Positions 8,248 through 15,564 of a stretch of 46,109 nt of DNA are shown piece by piece. The stretch comes from an uncultured Roseburia sp. (GTDB taxonomy: Bacteria > Bacillota > Clostridia > Lachnospirales > Lachnospiraceae). The position numbers and the translations under genes were made by a program. Position 1 is the stretch's first letter. Each line of letters opens with the position of its first letter. Under the pieces are notes generated by a model, which was given only the letters and a program-made list of their open reading frames with translations, did not search any database and had not been told where the DNA came from. The stretch is taken from NCBI GenBank assembly GCA_947246475.1, contig CAMXSH010000013.1, forward strand, positions 1-46,109, read 5' to 3'.

Positions 8248-9366
8248 TCATCCCCTCCTCTGTTTCTTTTTTCTAATCATAATTGCCAGATTAAAAACAG
8301 CCAAAAACAGCGCTGCAATCCCTATACTCACCATCCAATACCGGAATTCTCCCTGTGCATCACCGCCGTTTGCTGTTCCGATTAGGGGAGCGTTCCCAGA
8401 AGCGAACGAAATCCCCATCCCAGCCACTAGTGAGATTCCAGTTAAGATGAACTGGAGTACCACATTAGAATTCAACAGCGTAAAATTGTTTTCTCGAATA
8501 CACCAATGGCATTGGATAGAAAGCAGGATTATGGCAATTCCAATGATGCACAATATCAGAAGAAATAATAATCTGTCTGTATAGAAAGACCACTCCAGAT
8601 CGTATACGTATATGGTTTCATACATATATTCCAAGCTTGTTTCAATTCGGTAAGGAAGATATTCCATCAGACTTCGTGGAATTCCGCCTATCATGCCGCC
8701 ATAAATATTCCTGAATATTGTCACGAAATATTCTATAGACAGCAAAATCCCCCCTCCGACAGCAAACGCCAGCAGCATATTGTGAATACAGAGCTGTACG
8801 GCAAACAAAATAAGATAAATGGCACTCATCGCCATAAAAACAAATAAAACAATCTGCCAGAGCATCAAACACGAATCTGTATTTGTCATGCCGCCAGGAA
8901 ACAATCCATTGAACGCCTGAACCTGCGGGGTATATACAGCATTCATCACCGTACCTGCCAGACCAAAAAGCAAACAGGAAACCAGAATAACAGCCTCTCC
9001 TACTCCTGCTTTGATCCAGGTCTTCTTCCACTCTTTTAACGGAAGAAGACGAATAAAGTCCGAGATCTCTGACCGGTTTTCCGTAGCAAAGAGCCTTAAG
9101 ATCAGAATAAACTCAAAAAATATAACACCAAAAAAGGCTACCTGACCCATAACGAGCCTTAAACCATCAAGAAAAAGATCCCCTCCCCTTGCAATTCCAG
9201 CAATGTCTGAATACCCTGCCAGAGCAAGCAGATTATAAGGCAACTCATCCTTAATAACCATAAAGACCAGCAGATAAGTAATCACCGTATAGAAGACCGC
9301 AAGAACAAGCGGCGGTATCACTTTTTTCATTTCTCTTTTTATATAAACCATCGTTGGCCGACTCAT
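8248..9366 (-). CDS. ABC transporter permease (YtrC/ABC-2-like)
   Basis: Polytopic membrane protein of 372 aa with about eight hydrophobic segments, beginning with a short basic N-terminus and a helix at VLAVFYTVITYLLVFMVI. It has no recognisable enzymatic domain. Its start overlaps the stop of the ATPase gene in an ATGA arrangement, with GGAGG 8 nt upstream, so the two are translationally coupled and form one transporter, probably an exporter or an envelope-stress transporter. This arrangement behind a short GntR regulator resembles the B. subtilis Ytr system. The substrate is unknown. Confidence 0.82.
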   Translation of the reverse strand: MSRPTMVYIKREMKKVIPPLVLAVFYTVITYLLVFMVIKDELPYNLLALAGYSDIAGIARGGDLFLDGLRLVMGQVAFFGVIFFEFILILRLFATENRSEISDFIRLLPLKEWKKTWIKAGVGEAVILVSCLLFGLAGTVMNAVYTPQVQAFNGLFPGGMTNTDSCLMLWQIVLFVFMAMSAIYLILFAVQLCIHNMLLAFAVGGGILLSIEYFVTIFRNIYGGMIGGIPRSLMEYLPYRIETSLEYMYETIYVYDLEWSFYTDRLLFLLILCIIGIAIILLSIQCHWCIRENNFTLLNSNVVLQFILTGISLVAGMGISFASGNAPLIGTANGGDAQGEFRYWMVSIGIAALFLAVFNLAIMIRKKKQRRG

Positions 9367-10256
9367 AATCCATTCCTCCTTCGATTCGAGTAGATAAACA
9401 ACTCTTCCAATGAGATCTCGGTCTGTTCTGCCAGCTGTGCCCCTTTCGAGAGGAAAAATTCAATGGCATCGTCATTTTCATCTCCCTTATCCCATAAAAA
9501 CGTATATACACTGCCGATATTGGAATAATTGATGATACGGGAGTCATCATAAATCCCTTCTGGAATCCCCTCCTGAAACACCACCTGGTATTTACCAATC
9601 CTCTCTTTTACCGTATCCAGCTCTCCCTGATAATGAACTCCACCGATACTCATCATCGTCACAGTATCACATATCTTTTCCAGTTCATGAAGATGATGTG
9701 TAGATACGACGACTGCCATCTCCCCATATTCTACCTTTGCCACCACCTGTTCCAGCAGGTCTGACTTTGCTATGGCATCCAGTCCGGAAGTAGGCTCATC
9801 CATGATCAGCACCTCTGGTTTCATCGCCATATTCAACATAAAGGAAACCCGCATTTTCTGACCTTTGGACAGCTGCCCGATCTTTCGTTCCACCGGAATT
9901 TCGAATATCTGATTTAATTTACGAAATTCATTCCTGTCAAATGTATCATACATCCCCGCATAAAAGTCCACCATTTTTCTAACCTTGTAACTTGGAAAGA
10001 AATTGCAATTATCCGCCACATATCCAATCCTTTTTTTTACTTTTGGATTGTCATAAACTGACTCCCCATCCATTAGAATATCTCCCGCATCCGCTTTGAG
10101 TATGCCAGTCATACACTTGATTAATGTAGTCTTACCGGAACCATTAGGACCGATCAGACCATGGATCTGCCCGGCATCCACCTGAAAGGAGATATTCTCT
10201 ATGGCAGGCTTTACTCCCCTGTCGTATGCCTTTGTCACCCGACTAACTTCTATCAT
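9363..10256 (-). CDS. ABC transporter ATP-binding protein
   Basis: Complete nucleotide-binding subunit of 297 aa. Walker A GPNGSGKT at residues 36-43, signature LSKGQ at 129-133, Walker B VLIMDE ending at the catalytic Glu154, the D-loop SGLD, and the switch histidine in STHHLHE are all visible. The C-terminal 80 residues form an accessory domain. The shape is that of the exporter-type BcrA/YtrB class rather than a sugar importer. GGAGG lies 5 nt before ATG 10254-10256. It is 9 nt after the GntR gene and overlaps the permease gene. Confidence 0.93.
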   Translation of the reverse strand: MIEVSRVTKAYDRGVKPAIENISFQVDAGQIHGLIGPNGSGKTTLIKCMTGILKADAGDILMDGESVYDNPKVKKRIGYVADNCNFFPSYKVRKMVDFYAGMYDTFDRNEFRKLNQIFEIPVERKIGQLSKGQKMRVSFMLNMAMKPEVLIMDEPTSGLDAIAKSDLLEQVVAKVEYGEMAVVVSTHHLHELEKICDTVTMMSIGGVHYQGELDTVKERIGKYQVVFQEGIPEGIYDDSRIINYSNIGSVYTFLWDKGDENDDAIEFFLSKGAQLAEQTEISLEELFIYSNRRRNGL

Positions 10257-10265
10257 CCTGACCTC

Positions 10266-10646
10266 CTATTCTGCACATAGTTCACTATATAGTGCATCGA
10301 TTTCATTCTTTAATTCTTCCTTCTGTATTCCCATATAAATCATTTCCATGCATGCCTGGCGGAACACCACAAACCCTCTTTCTTTCTGGGATTCATTCGC
10401 CCCTTTCCCCTTTTTCTCAGCAATATAAGCGCCTTTCCCACGGATCGTTACGATAACTTCCTGATGTTCCAGTTCGGTGTATGCTTTTGCCACCGTTCCC
10501 GGTGTCACGGAAAGCTGCAGCGCCAGTTTCCTAACAGAAGGAATGCTGTCACCTGGTTTAAGATACCCTTTTAACACTGCCATTTTGACCTGAGAAATAA
10601 TCTGTTCAAACATGGGCTGATTGCTGGTTGGATTTATCTGTATCAC
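10266..10646 (-). CDS. GntR-family transcriptional regulator, YtrA subfamily
   Basis: Small (126 aa) regulator: an N-terminal winged helix-turn-helix (SIPSVRKLALQLSVTPGTVA, then KAYTELEHQEVIVTIRGKG) and a short C-terminal helical dimerisation region instead of a ligand domain, the hallmark of the YtrA group. The start is taken as GTG at 10644-10646 because GGAGG is 8 nt upstream; a GTG three codons earlier overlaps the ribosome binding site. It is the first gene of the ABC operon and most likely represses it through the repeats at 10701-10754, which overlap the start of transcription. YtrA-type systems often respond to cell-wall antibiotics (family knowledge); the signal here is unknown. Confidence 0.92.
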   Translation of the reverse strand: MIQINPTSNQPMFEQIISQVKMAVLKGYLKPGDSIPSVRKLALQLSVTPGTVAKAYTELEHQEVIVTIRGKGAYIAEKKGKGANESQKERGFVVFRQACMEMIYMGIQKEELKNEIDALYSELCAE

Positions 10647-10700
10647 ATATATCACCTCCCTTTATGACCGATAATGTAGTATACTGTTTCCTGCATCGGT

Positions 10701-10754
10701 AACTGTATCATCTGTACCAACCGTACTAGCTGTATTATTCCAACCGATACAGTT
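10701..10754. promoter_or_regulatory. Candidate GntR operator repeats
   Basis: AACTGTATC (10701-10709) is the exact inverse of GATACAGTT (10746-10754). Between them, CTGTAT followed by CCAACCG occurs twice (CCAACCG at 10717-10723 and 10740-10746, 23 bp apart). The block lies immediately downstream of the -10 box, a position typical for repression by the GntR protein of the same operon. Confidence 0.5.
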
Positions 10755-10783
10755 ATAATACACCTCTTTTTTTCTTTTGTCAA
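10755..10783 (-). promoter_or_regulatory. Promoter of the GntR/ABC operon
   Basis: Minus-strand -35 TTGACA (10778-10783), 17-nt spacer, -10 TATTAT (10755-10760). Transcription would start near 10748, inside the putative operator, about 100 nt before the GntR start codon. Confidence 0.75.
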
Positions 10784-10836
10784 TCATTTTTTATCACTTT
10801 AGTGGCACTGGTGTAAAACATAAAAAAGTATACAGC

Positions 10837-10871
10837 AAGAGGTGCAGCCCTGAATCAGGACTGCACCTCTT
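10837..10871 (-). terminator. Long hairpin after the ECF/DUF4179 locus
   Basis: Arms AAGAGGTGCAG (10837-10847) and CTGCACCTCTT (10861-10871) pair perfectly, and the inner bases extend the stem with one G-U pair in the minus-strand RNA. It lies 20 nt past the stop at 10891. The T-rich run comes about 10 nt late, so termination efficiency is uncertain. Confidence 0.6.
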
Positions 10872-10890
10872 CCCTTTGTGTGGCATCCTA

Positions 10891-11109
10891 TTATTTCATG
10901 GTCTCAAAAGACGCAGATTTCAGATCAATGTACTTTCCTGCCACACGGATCCCAGTTACTTTCTCCATGTTCAGAACTTTATCAAACTGCTTATAGATAT
11001 AATGGCTGCTTTCTCTTCCCATGCCGCCTGCACCTTTAAAATCTTTGCCTTTCAGGCACAGTTGAAAATCATTCATACCAACCAGCATCTCTCCTTTTTT
11101 CAATTCTTC
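10891..11109 (-). pseudogene. C-terminal remainder of the DUF4179-type protein, behind an in-frame stop
   Basis: These 72 codons follow directly, in the same reading frame, after the TAA at 11110-11112 that ends the upstream part. The sequence resumes with EELKKGEMLVGMNDF and ends with a beta-rich tail (FDKVLNMEKVTGIRV, then AGKYIDL) of the kind that closes DUF4179-family ectodomains. It is therefore best read as the lost C-terminus of the neighbour rather than a gene of its own. A weak ribosome binding site (GGAGAG) precedes internal ATG codons, so separate translation is possible but less likely. A sequencing error or a read-through stop cannot be excluded. Confidence 0.7.
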
Positions 11110-12123
11110 TTATATGACGCCTGCCCCTACATAACGTATTATCTTCTGGTTTCCCTTAGCATCCACTTCAACCTCATCGTCCCCAGTATCCCTGACCACT
11201 GCGCCGATCTCGCTTAAAGATACTCCGTCTGGATTCTGCATAGTCACTTCAGCAGAAAGCGGTGAAATGGTTAGATCCTTTATGACCACTTTGTCCTTCC
11301 CCAGGGTCAGTGTCTGATCCAAATGATAAACCCGTTTTTCCGTTCCCACAGACAGATCCCAGGAAAGATCCCATTTGCCGTCTGCTGCGATCACCTCCGG
11401 ACTGGTAGCCTCCAGACTGAGATCCGCTTTCGTACTATACTTCTCAAAAGGAGACAGGGACATCTTCATCATCCCCTCCTGTAAATTATCCTCCATCCTA
11501 GTAGCGATAAAGTACTCATAGAGAACGGTGTGGTCATCTATAACCTTTTTGACGCCGCCGCTATAATCTAACGGGATTCCAGAATCCATCTGAAACTCTG
11601 TCTGAGGTGTTGCAATTCCAGTACCTATCCCTTCCTGAAGCGTTATTCTATAGTCCGGGTGTTTTACTGCATCCTGATCCACCGCTTTGTACTGATCCCC
11701 ATACTTGATCTTGTAACAGACATAGGCACTATGCTCATCTGCCAGCGTCTGTTGTATCGTTACTGTAATATCTTTGTCTGTTACTGAAATCTCTTTTCTT
11801 TTTGCCTCTGCTGTCACCTGTGGCTGCTGGGCAAAGCCCTTTTCATTCAGCTCTTTCTGCAGCTTAGCATTTTTTGCCACCCCGAAGTCCTCTGCCACAT
11901 AATGATCCCATAATCCGGTGCCTGCATAGGCGATTCCCCCTGTTGCCAGCACCACCGCCAAAGCGGCCGCAGCCACCTTTGGCACATATTTAAAGTATTT
12001 ATTTTTATTTCGCATAGCCCATCTCTCCTTTTCCTGATTCAGAATCCTATCCCTCAATTCCTGGGAGGGTGTCTCCTGTATATCCATATTTTCCTTCAAT
12101 AAATCATCCAAATTATATTTCAT
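11110..12123 (-). CDS. DUF4179-type membrane protein, probable anti-sigma factor (truncated by stop)
   Basis: The protein (337 aa as read) has a short cytoplasmic N-terminus of about 45 residues (MKYNLDDLLKENMDIQ), one membrane helix (VAAAALAVVLATGGIAYAG) and an extracellular region. This architecture and the position right after an ECF sigma gene are typical of DUF4179 proteins, which act as anti-sigma factors. The start is chosen at ATG 12121-12123, 9 nt after GGAGG (12133-12137); two ATG codons just upstream are too close to it. The gene overlaps the sigma gene, so the two are translationally coupled. The reading frame stops at TAA 11110-11112, yet related sequence continues in frame beyond it. 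Confidence 0.8.
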   Translation of the reverse strand: MKYNLDDLLKENMDIQETPSQELRDRILNQEKERWAMRNKNKYFKYVPKVAAAALAVVLATGGIAYAGTGLWDHYVAEDFGVAKNAKLQKELNEKGFAQQPQVTAEAKRKEISVTDKDITVTIQQTLADEHSAYVCYKIKYGDQYKAVDQDAVKHPDYRITLQEGIGTGIATPQTEFQMDSGIPLDYSGGVKKVIDDHTVLYEYFIATRMEDNLQEGMMKMSLSPFEKYSTKADLSLEATSPEVIAADGKWDLSWDLSVGTEKRVYHLDQTLTLGKDKVVIKDLTISPLSAEVTMQNPDGVSLSEIGAVVRDTGDDEVEVDAKGNQKIIRYVGAGVI

Positions 12124-12658
12124 AGCCATCATCCTCCAGACTATTTTTTAATTTTTTTCTTGCTAGATACAGCCTGCTTTTCACCGTTCCCCTGGGAATA
12201 TTCAGTACACCAGCGATCTCTTCCGTCTGCATCTCGGCCGCATAATACAGATAAATAACCGTTCTCAATTTATCTGGAAGAGTACGGATGTGCATGGTCA
12301 GTCTTTCCTGGATCTCTTTGCGCTCCAGATCTTCCAGTATATCTTCTCCCTCTGATAACGATAAAGCAAAAAACTCATCGCGTTCCAGGGATAGATTTTT
12401 TTGTTCCTTTTTCTTTTTGCGCCACTGGTTTTTCCACAGATTAGAAGCAATCCCCATCAGAAAATTCCGATTTCTCCGTATCGCCCCGGTCTGATCCCGG
12501 TCTGAGACAGATTCCAGCCGCCTCTTCTGTTCCAATGCTTTTAGGAAAGTATCCTGATAAAGATCATCCGCCTCCATCCGGTTCCGGGTCAGACGGCAGC
12601 AAAAGCAATATAAATCGTCGCCCACGGTCTCCAGCAGCAGCTGCATCGTATCCCCCAA
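12113..12658 (-). CDS. ECF-type RNA polymerase sigma factor
   Basis: A 181-aa sigma70-family protein with only regions 2 and 4. Region 2 is seen in LYCFCCRLTRNRMEADDLYQ (polymerase binding) and the DTFLKALEQ stretch; region 4 in LRTVIYLYYAAEMQTEEIAG and VLNIPRGTVKSRLYLARKKL, the helix-turn-helix that reads the -35 element. A lysine-rich patch (WRKKKKEQKN) lies between. It is followed, with a short overlap, by a membrane protein that probably sequesters it until an envelope signal arrives. Genes it controls are not visible; its own operon is a likely target. RBS GGAGGGGGA is just ahead of the start. Confidence 0.92.
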   Translation of the reverse strand: MGDTMQLLLETVGDDLYCFCCRLTRNRMEADDLYQDTFLKALEQKRRLESVSDRDQTGAIRRNRNFLMGIASNLWKNQWRKKKKEQKNLSLERDEFFALSLSEGEDILEDLERKEIQERLTMHIRTLPDKLRTVIYLYYAAEMQTEEIAGVLNIPRGTVKSRLYLARKKLKNSLEDDGYEI

Positions 12659-12690
12659 GTTCCCCCTCCTTTCCTGTTGTTTTCGTATTT

Positions 12691-12796
12691 TTCACACTTT
12701 CAAACATGCCGCAATCGGCGCGTTACGAGAGATTGTCTGGTGAGGTTTTGATGCCTCCGACGAAGGCATTGGAACCGACAATCTCCTTCACACTTT
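12691..12796. repeat. Hairpin element flanked by 10-bp direct repeats
   Basis: TTCACACTTT occurs at 12691-12700 and again at 12787-12796. Between them lies a nested inverted repeat: GAGATTGTC (12729-12737) pairs with GACAATCTC (12777-12785), and ATGCCT (12751-12756) with AGGCAT (12764-12769). A smaller GCCG/CGGC hairpin lies near 12710-12720. The block is in the leader of the ECF sigma gene. It could be an inserted short repeat element with target duplications, or a structured RNA leader. No protein function is seen. Confidence 0.5.
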
Positions 12797-12924
12797 TTTC
12801 CTGCGCAGATATAAATAGAATTCCATCATAAAAAGGCCTTCACTACAATTCTGTTACAAAGTCCAAAACGGTTCAATATTTTTTATTTAAAAAGCAGAAA
12901 AATTTTAATCCCCGCCATACTTAA
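12797..12924. other. Non-coding AT-rich gap upstream of the ECF sigma locus
   Basis: This 128-bp stretch lies between the hairpin element and the hairpin after rpmF. It presumably holds the promoter of the ECF operon on the minus strand, but I could not assign -35 and -10 elements with confidence. No gene or RNA gene is seen. Confidence 0.4.
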
Positions 12925-12974
12925 AAAGAGGGTGTCCCAAAAGTCATAAAGTGACTTGAGGGATTACCCTCTTT
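12925..12974 (-). terminator. Long imperfect hairpin downstream of rpmF
   Basis: AAAGAGGGT (12925-12933) and ACCCTCTTT (12966-12974) form the outer stem; inside, TCCC/GGGA and AAGTCA/TGACTT continue it. On the minus strand the stem is followed by a T-rich run, so it can terminate the rpmF transcript 76 nt after its stop. One arm (GGGTGTCCCAAAAGTCA) resembles ends of some insertion sequences, so it may be a relic. Confidence 0.6.
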
Positions 12975-13049
12975 CTTTCAACAAAAAAGCCAATACATCT
13001 ATTTTCATAGACATATTGACCCCTTGTGTTATTTTTCGGAACTTACTGC

Positions 13050-13232
13050 TTATTCAGCCTGTGCAAGAATCTCTTTCTTGTTATAGCTGCCGCAATTTTT
13101 ACAAACTCTGTGAGGAACCATCAGCTCTCCGCATTTACTGCACTTTACCAATGTCGGAGCTGTCATTTTCCAGTTTGCTCTACGTTTGTCTCTTCTTGAT
13201 TTTGAAGATTTATTCTTAGGACAGATTGACAT
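13050..13232 (-). CDS. rpmF: 50S ribosomal protein L32
   Basis: A 60-aa basic protein with the L32 start (MSICPKNKSSKSRRDKRRAN) and the zinc-binding CSKCG...CKNCG pair of motifs, so this is the zinc-containing form. It is part of the large ribosomal subunit. GGAGG sits 9 nt before ATG 13230-13232. It has its own very strong promoter (13271-13299). The DUF177/YceD gene that often precedes rpmF is absent; acetate kinase lies upstream instead, also a common neighbour in Firmicutes. Confidence 0.97.
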   Translation of the reverse strand: MSICPKNKSSKSRRDKRRANWKMTAPTLVKCSKCGELMVPHRVCKNCGSYNKKEILAQAE

Positions 13233-13270
13233 GTCATTACACCTCCTTAATAACTGAAAACACTTCTACC

Positions 13271-13299
13271 ATTATATCTATAAGACTATAGTTTGTCAA
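13271..13299 (-). promoter_or_regulatory. Perfect consensus promoter of rpmF
   Basis: Minus-strand TTGACA (13294-13299), exactly 17 nt, TATAAT (13271-13276): both hexamers and the spacing match the sigma-A consensus. It lies about 39 nt before the rpmF start codon, as expected for a highly expressed ribosomal gene. Confidence 0.9.
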
Positions 13300-13330
13300 C
13301 ACTTTTTTACATTTCTGACATTTTTTTGGC

Positions 13331-14521
13331 TTATCCGATCAGTTTCACAGTTTCTCTGGCGATGGCAAGTTCTTCATTGGTCGGAACTACCATTACTTTT
13401 ACCTTACTATCAGCAGTGGATACCACCTTTTCCTCACTGCGGATGGCATTTTCCTTCTGATCAATGGACACTCCAAGATAACCGAGGTAACTGCAGATAT
13501 ATTCGCGCATAATATTATTGTTCTCACCAAGCCCCGCCGTAAATACGATGGCGTCCACACCATTCATGGCAGCGGTATAGGCACCGATGTATTTTGCCAC
13601 ACGATAGCCAAATACGTCCTGCGCCAGCTGTGCCTTCTCATTGCCTTCTGCCGCCGCATTTTCCAGATCACGGAAATCACTGGAGATGCCAGAGAGACCA
13701 TATACACCGGATTCTTTATTCAGAAGCGTCATGATCTCTTCCAGGGATTTGCCCATATTATGAGCCAGATACTCGATAATCGCCGGATCGATGTCTCCGC
13801 TTCTGGTTCCCATCACAAGCCCTTCCAGCGGTGTCAGTCCCATGCTGGTGTCCACGGACTTACCATTTTTTACTGCAGAAATGCTGGCGCCATTACCCAG
13901 ATGGCAGACAACAACCTTAGAATTGTCCGGATCCAGTCCCAGCAGCTCGATGGCACGTGCGGATACAAAACTATGGCTGGTGCCGTGGAATCCATAACGG
14001 CGCACTTTATATTTTTCATAACACTCATAAGGAAGCCCGTACAAAAATGCCACCGGCTCCATGGTCTGATGAAATGCCGTATCAAAAACAGCCGTATTTG
14101 GTACTCCTGGCATAATCGCCTGACAGGCACGGATCCCGATCAGATTCGCCGGATTATGTAACGGTGCCAGAGGATTGCACTCCTCAATTGCAGCCATCAC
14201 ATCATCATCAATGACAACGGAAGAAGCAAATTTTTCTCCTCCATGTACCACCCGGTGCCCGATGGCATCAATTTCAGACAAATCACCAATGACGCCATAG
14301 GTTTTATCTGTAAGCTCCTCCAAAACTAGTTTCACTGCCACTTCGTGATCCGGCATGTCTTTGTTGATCACGACTTTTTCACCGCCTGCCGGTGTGTGGT
14401 TCAGGCGCCCATCTATTCCAATCCTCTCACAGATCCCAACGGCAAGCGCCTGTTCCGTCTCGGAATCGATCAACTGATATTTGAGGGAAGAACTTCCACA
14501 ATTGATTACTAATACTTTCAT
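13331..14521 (-). CDS. ackA: Acetate kinase
   Basis: Transfers phosphate from acetyl phosphate to ADP, the ATP-forming last step of acetate fermentation, in the cytoplasm. The 396-aa product has the ASKHA-fold signatures: VLVINCGSSSLKYQLID at the N-terminus, RRYGFHGTSHSFVS in the middle, CHLGNGASISAVKNGKSVDT, and VFTAGLGENN near the C-terminus. Length matches the family. The start is ATG 14519-14521 because the protein family begins at MKVLVINCG and an AAGGAAA site precedes it; a longer in-frame reading from 14596 is not supported. It has its own promoter whose -35 overlaps the stop of the DegV gene. No phosphotransacetylase gene is next to it. Confidence 0.97.
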   Translation of the reverse strand: MKVLVINCGSSSLKYQLIDSETEQALAVGICERIGIDGRLNHTPAGGEKVVINKDMPDHEVAVKLVLEELTDKTYGVIGDLSEIDAIGHRVVHGGEKFASSVVIDDDVMAAIEECNPLAPLHNPANLIGIRACQAIMPGVPNTAVFDTAFHQTMEPVAFLYGLPYECYEKYKVRRYGFHGTSHSFVSARAIELLGLDPDNSKVVVCHLGNGASISAVKNGKSVDTSMGLTPLEGLVMGTRSGDIDPAIIEYLAHNMGKSLEEIMTLLNKESGVYGLSGISSDFRDLENAAAEGNEKAQLAQDVFGYRVAKYIGAYTAAMNGVDAIVFTAGLGENNNIMREYICSYLGYLGVSIDQKENAIRSEEKVVSTADSKVKVMVVPTNEELAIARETVKLIG

Positions 14522-14567
14522 TCCATTTCCTTCTTTCTGGTTAATAATCCAAAATTCATACTTTTTT

Positions 14568-14596
14568 ATTATACAACTGTGATTTTTAAATTTCAA
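14568..14596 (-). promoter_or_regulatory. Promoter of ackA
   Basis: Minus-strand -35 TTGAAA (14591-14596), 17-nt spacer, -10 TATAAT (14568-14573). The -35 overlaps the last codons of the DegV gene, so ackA can be expressed separately from it. Confidence 0.8.
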
Positions 14597-15456
14597 TAGG
14601 AAATGAAAAAAATCCCAATGGATCCCGGTCCCGTGTGCACTCCGATCACCGGATCCAGCGTCTGGATGATGATTCGTTTCACCTTTTCAGATTTCCGCAG
14701 GTGATCCGCAAGATAACGGGCATCCAATGGACAATCTCCATGGCTGATAAATACGGTCTGTGGTTCTTTGATATCTTTCAGGGCGCGTTTTGCAATCTCA
14801 TCCAGGGATTTTTTTCTCCCCCGCACCTTGGTCTCCTGTTTGAGGATCCCTCCCTGGCTCATCCTAAGGATCAATTTGATCTTTAATACCGTTCCCACCA
14901 TGGCAATCACCGTAGATGCACGGCCGCTGCGTCTTAGATGGTTCAGGTCATCTACAGTAAAAATGGTATTGATCTGCCAGCGGCTGCGGCTACACCATTC
15001 GTAGACCTGTTCCAGTTTCTGTCCCTGTCTGCGCCGCCTCACCGCCCCATATACCAGAAGCCCCTCTCCCAGCGCCGTACACAGGCTGTCCACGGCATAT
15101 ATGTTCCGCTCAGGGAATTCTCCCTTCAGCTTCATAAGCGCCGCTTCTACCGCATTGAAGGTTCCACTGAGCTTTGTGGAAAGACCAATATACAAAATAT
15201 CCTTTCCTGATTCCAGGATAGGTTTTGCCGCCTCATACGCCTCACTGGTATTTACCATGGAAGTGGTGACATTTCTTCCCACCCGCAGATGCTCGTATAA
15301 TTGATGAAACGTCTGGTCTCCCGACTGGTCATAGCCGGGATATTCCCGGTCCCCCACCAGATATTTAAGAGACAGGACGGTAATGTCATATTTTTGAATA
15401 TAAGGCAGCGGAAGATTGGCTGTGGAATCCGTAAGAATTGCAAATGAATCGTTCAT
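14593..15456 (-). CDS. DegV family fatty-acid-binding protein
   Basis: A 287-aa DegV protein. These bind a long-chain fatty acid between two domains and some (FakB) present it to the fatty acid kinase FakA. Family signatures are the N-terminal AILTDSTANLP, the TTSMVNTSEAYEA ligand loop, GLSTKLSGTFNA, and the C-terminal VIGVHTGPGSIGIFF. The start is taken at ATG 15454-15456, 5 nt after GGAGG (15462-15466); an ATG four codons upstream overlaps that site. No fakA gene is visible nearby, so its exact role is unproven. The gene is divergent from the YlbJ-like gene. Confidence 0.92.
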   Translation of the reverse strand: MNDSFAILTDSTANLPLPYIQKYDITVLSLKYLVGDREYPGYDQSGDQTFHQLYEHLRVGRNVTTSMVNTSEAYEAAKPILESGKDILYIGLSTKLSGTFNAVEAALMKLKGEFPERNIYAVDSLCTALGEGLLVYGAVRRRRQGQKLEQVYEWCSRSRWQINTIFTVDDLNHLRRSGRASTVIAMVGTVLKIKLILRMSQGGILKQETKVRGRKKSLDEIAKRALKDIKEPQTVFISHGDCPLDARYLADHLRKSEKVKRIIIQTLDPVIGVHTGPGSIGIFFISY

Positions 15457-15564
15457 AACTTCCTCCATTGACAGGCTTAACGCCGTTAGTACTGTTTATT
15501 ATCAGCATATTGAACCGGATTTATTCATAAAATAAACAAACACGTCCTTTGGGGAATCGTCTTC

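Noticed and set aside
12535-12831. 98-codon plus-strand frame across the ECF leader
   Set aside because: It is antisense to the sigma gene start and to the hairpin element, without RBS or family pattern.
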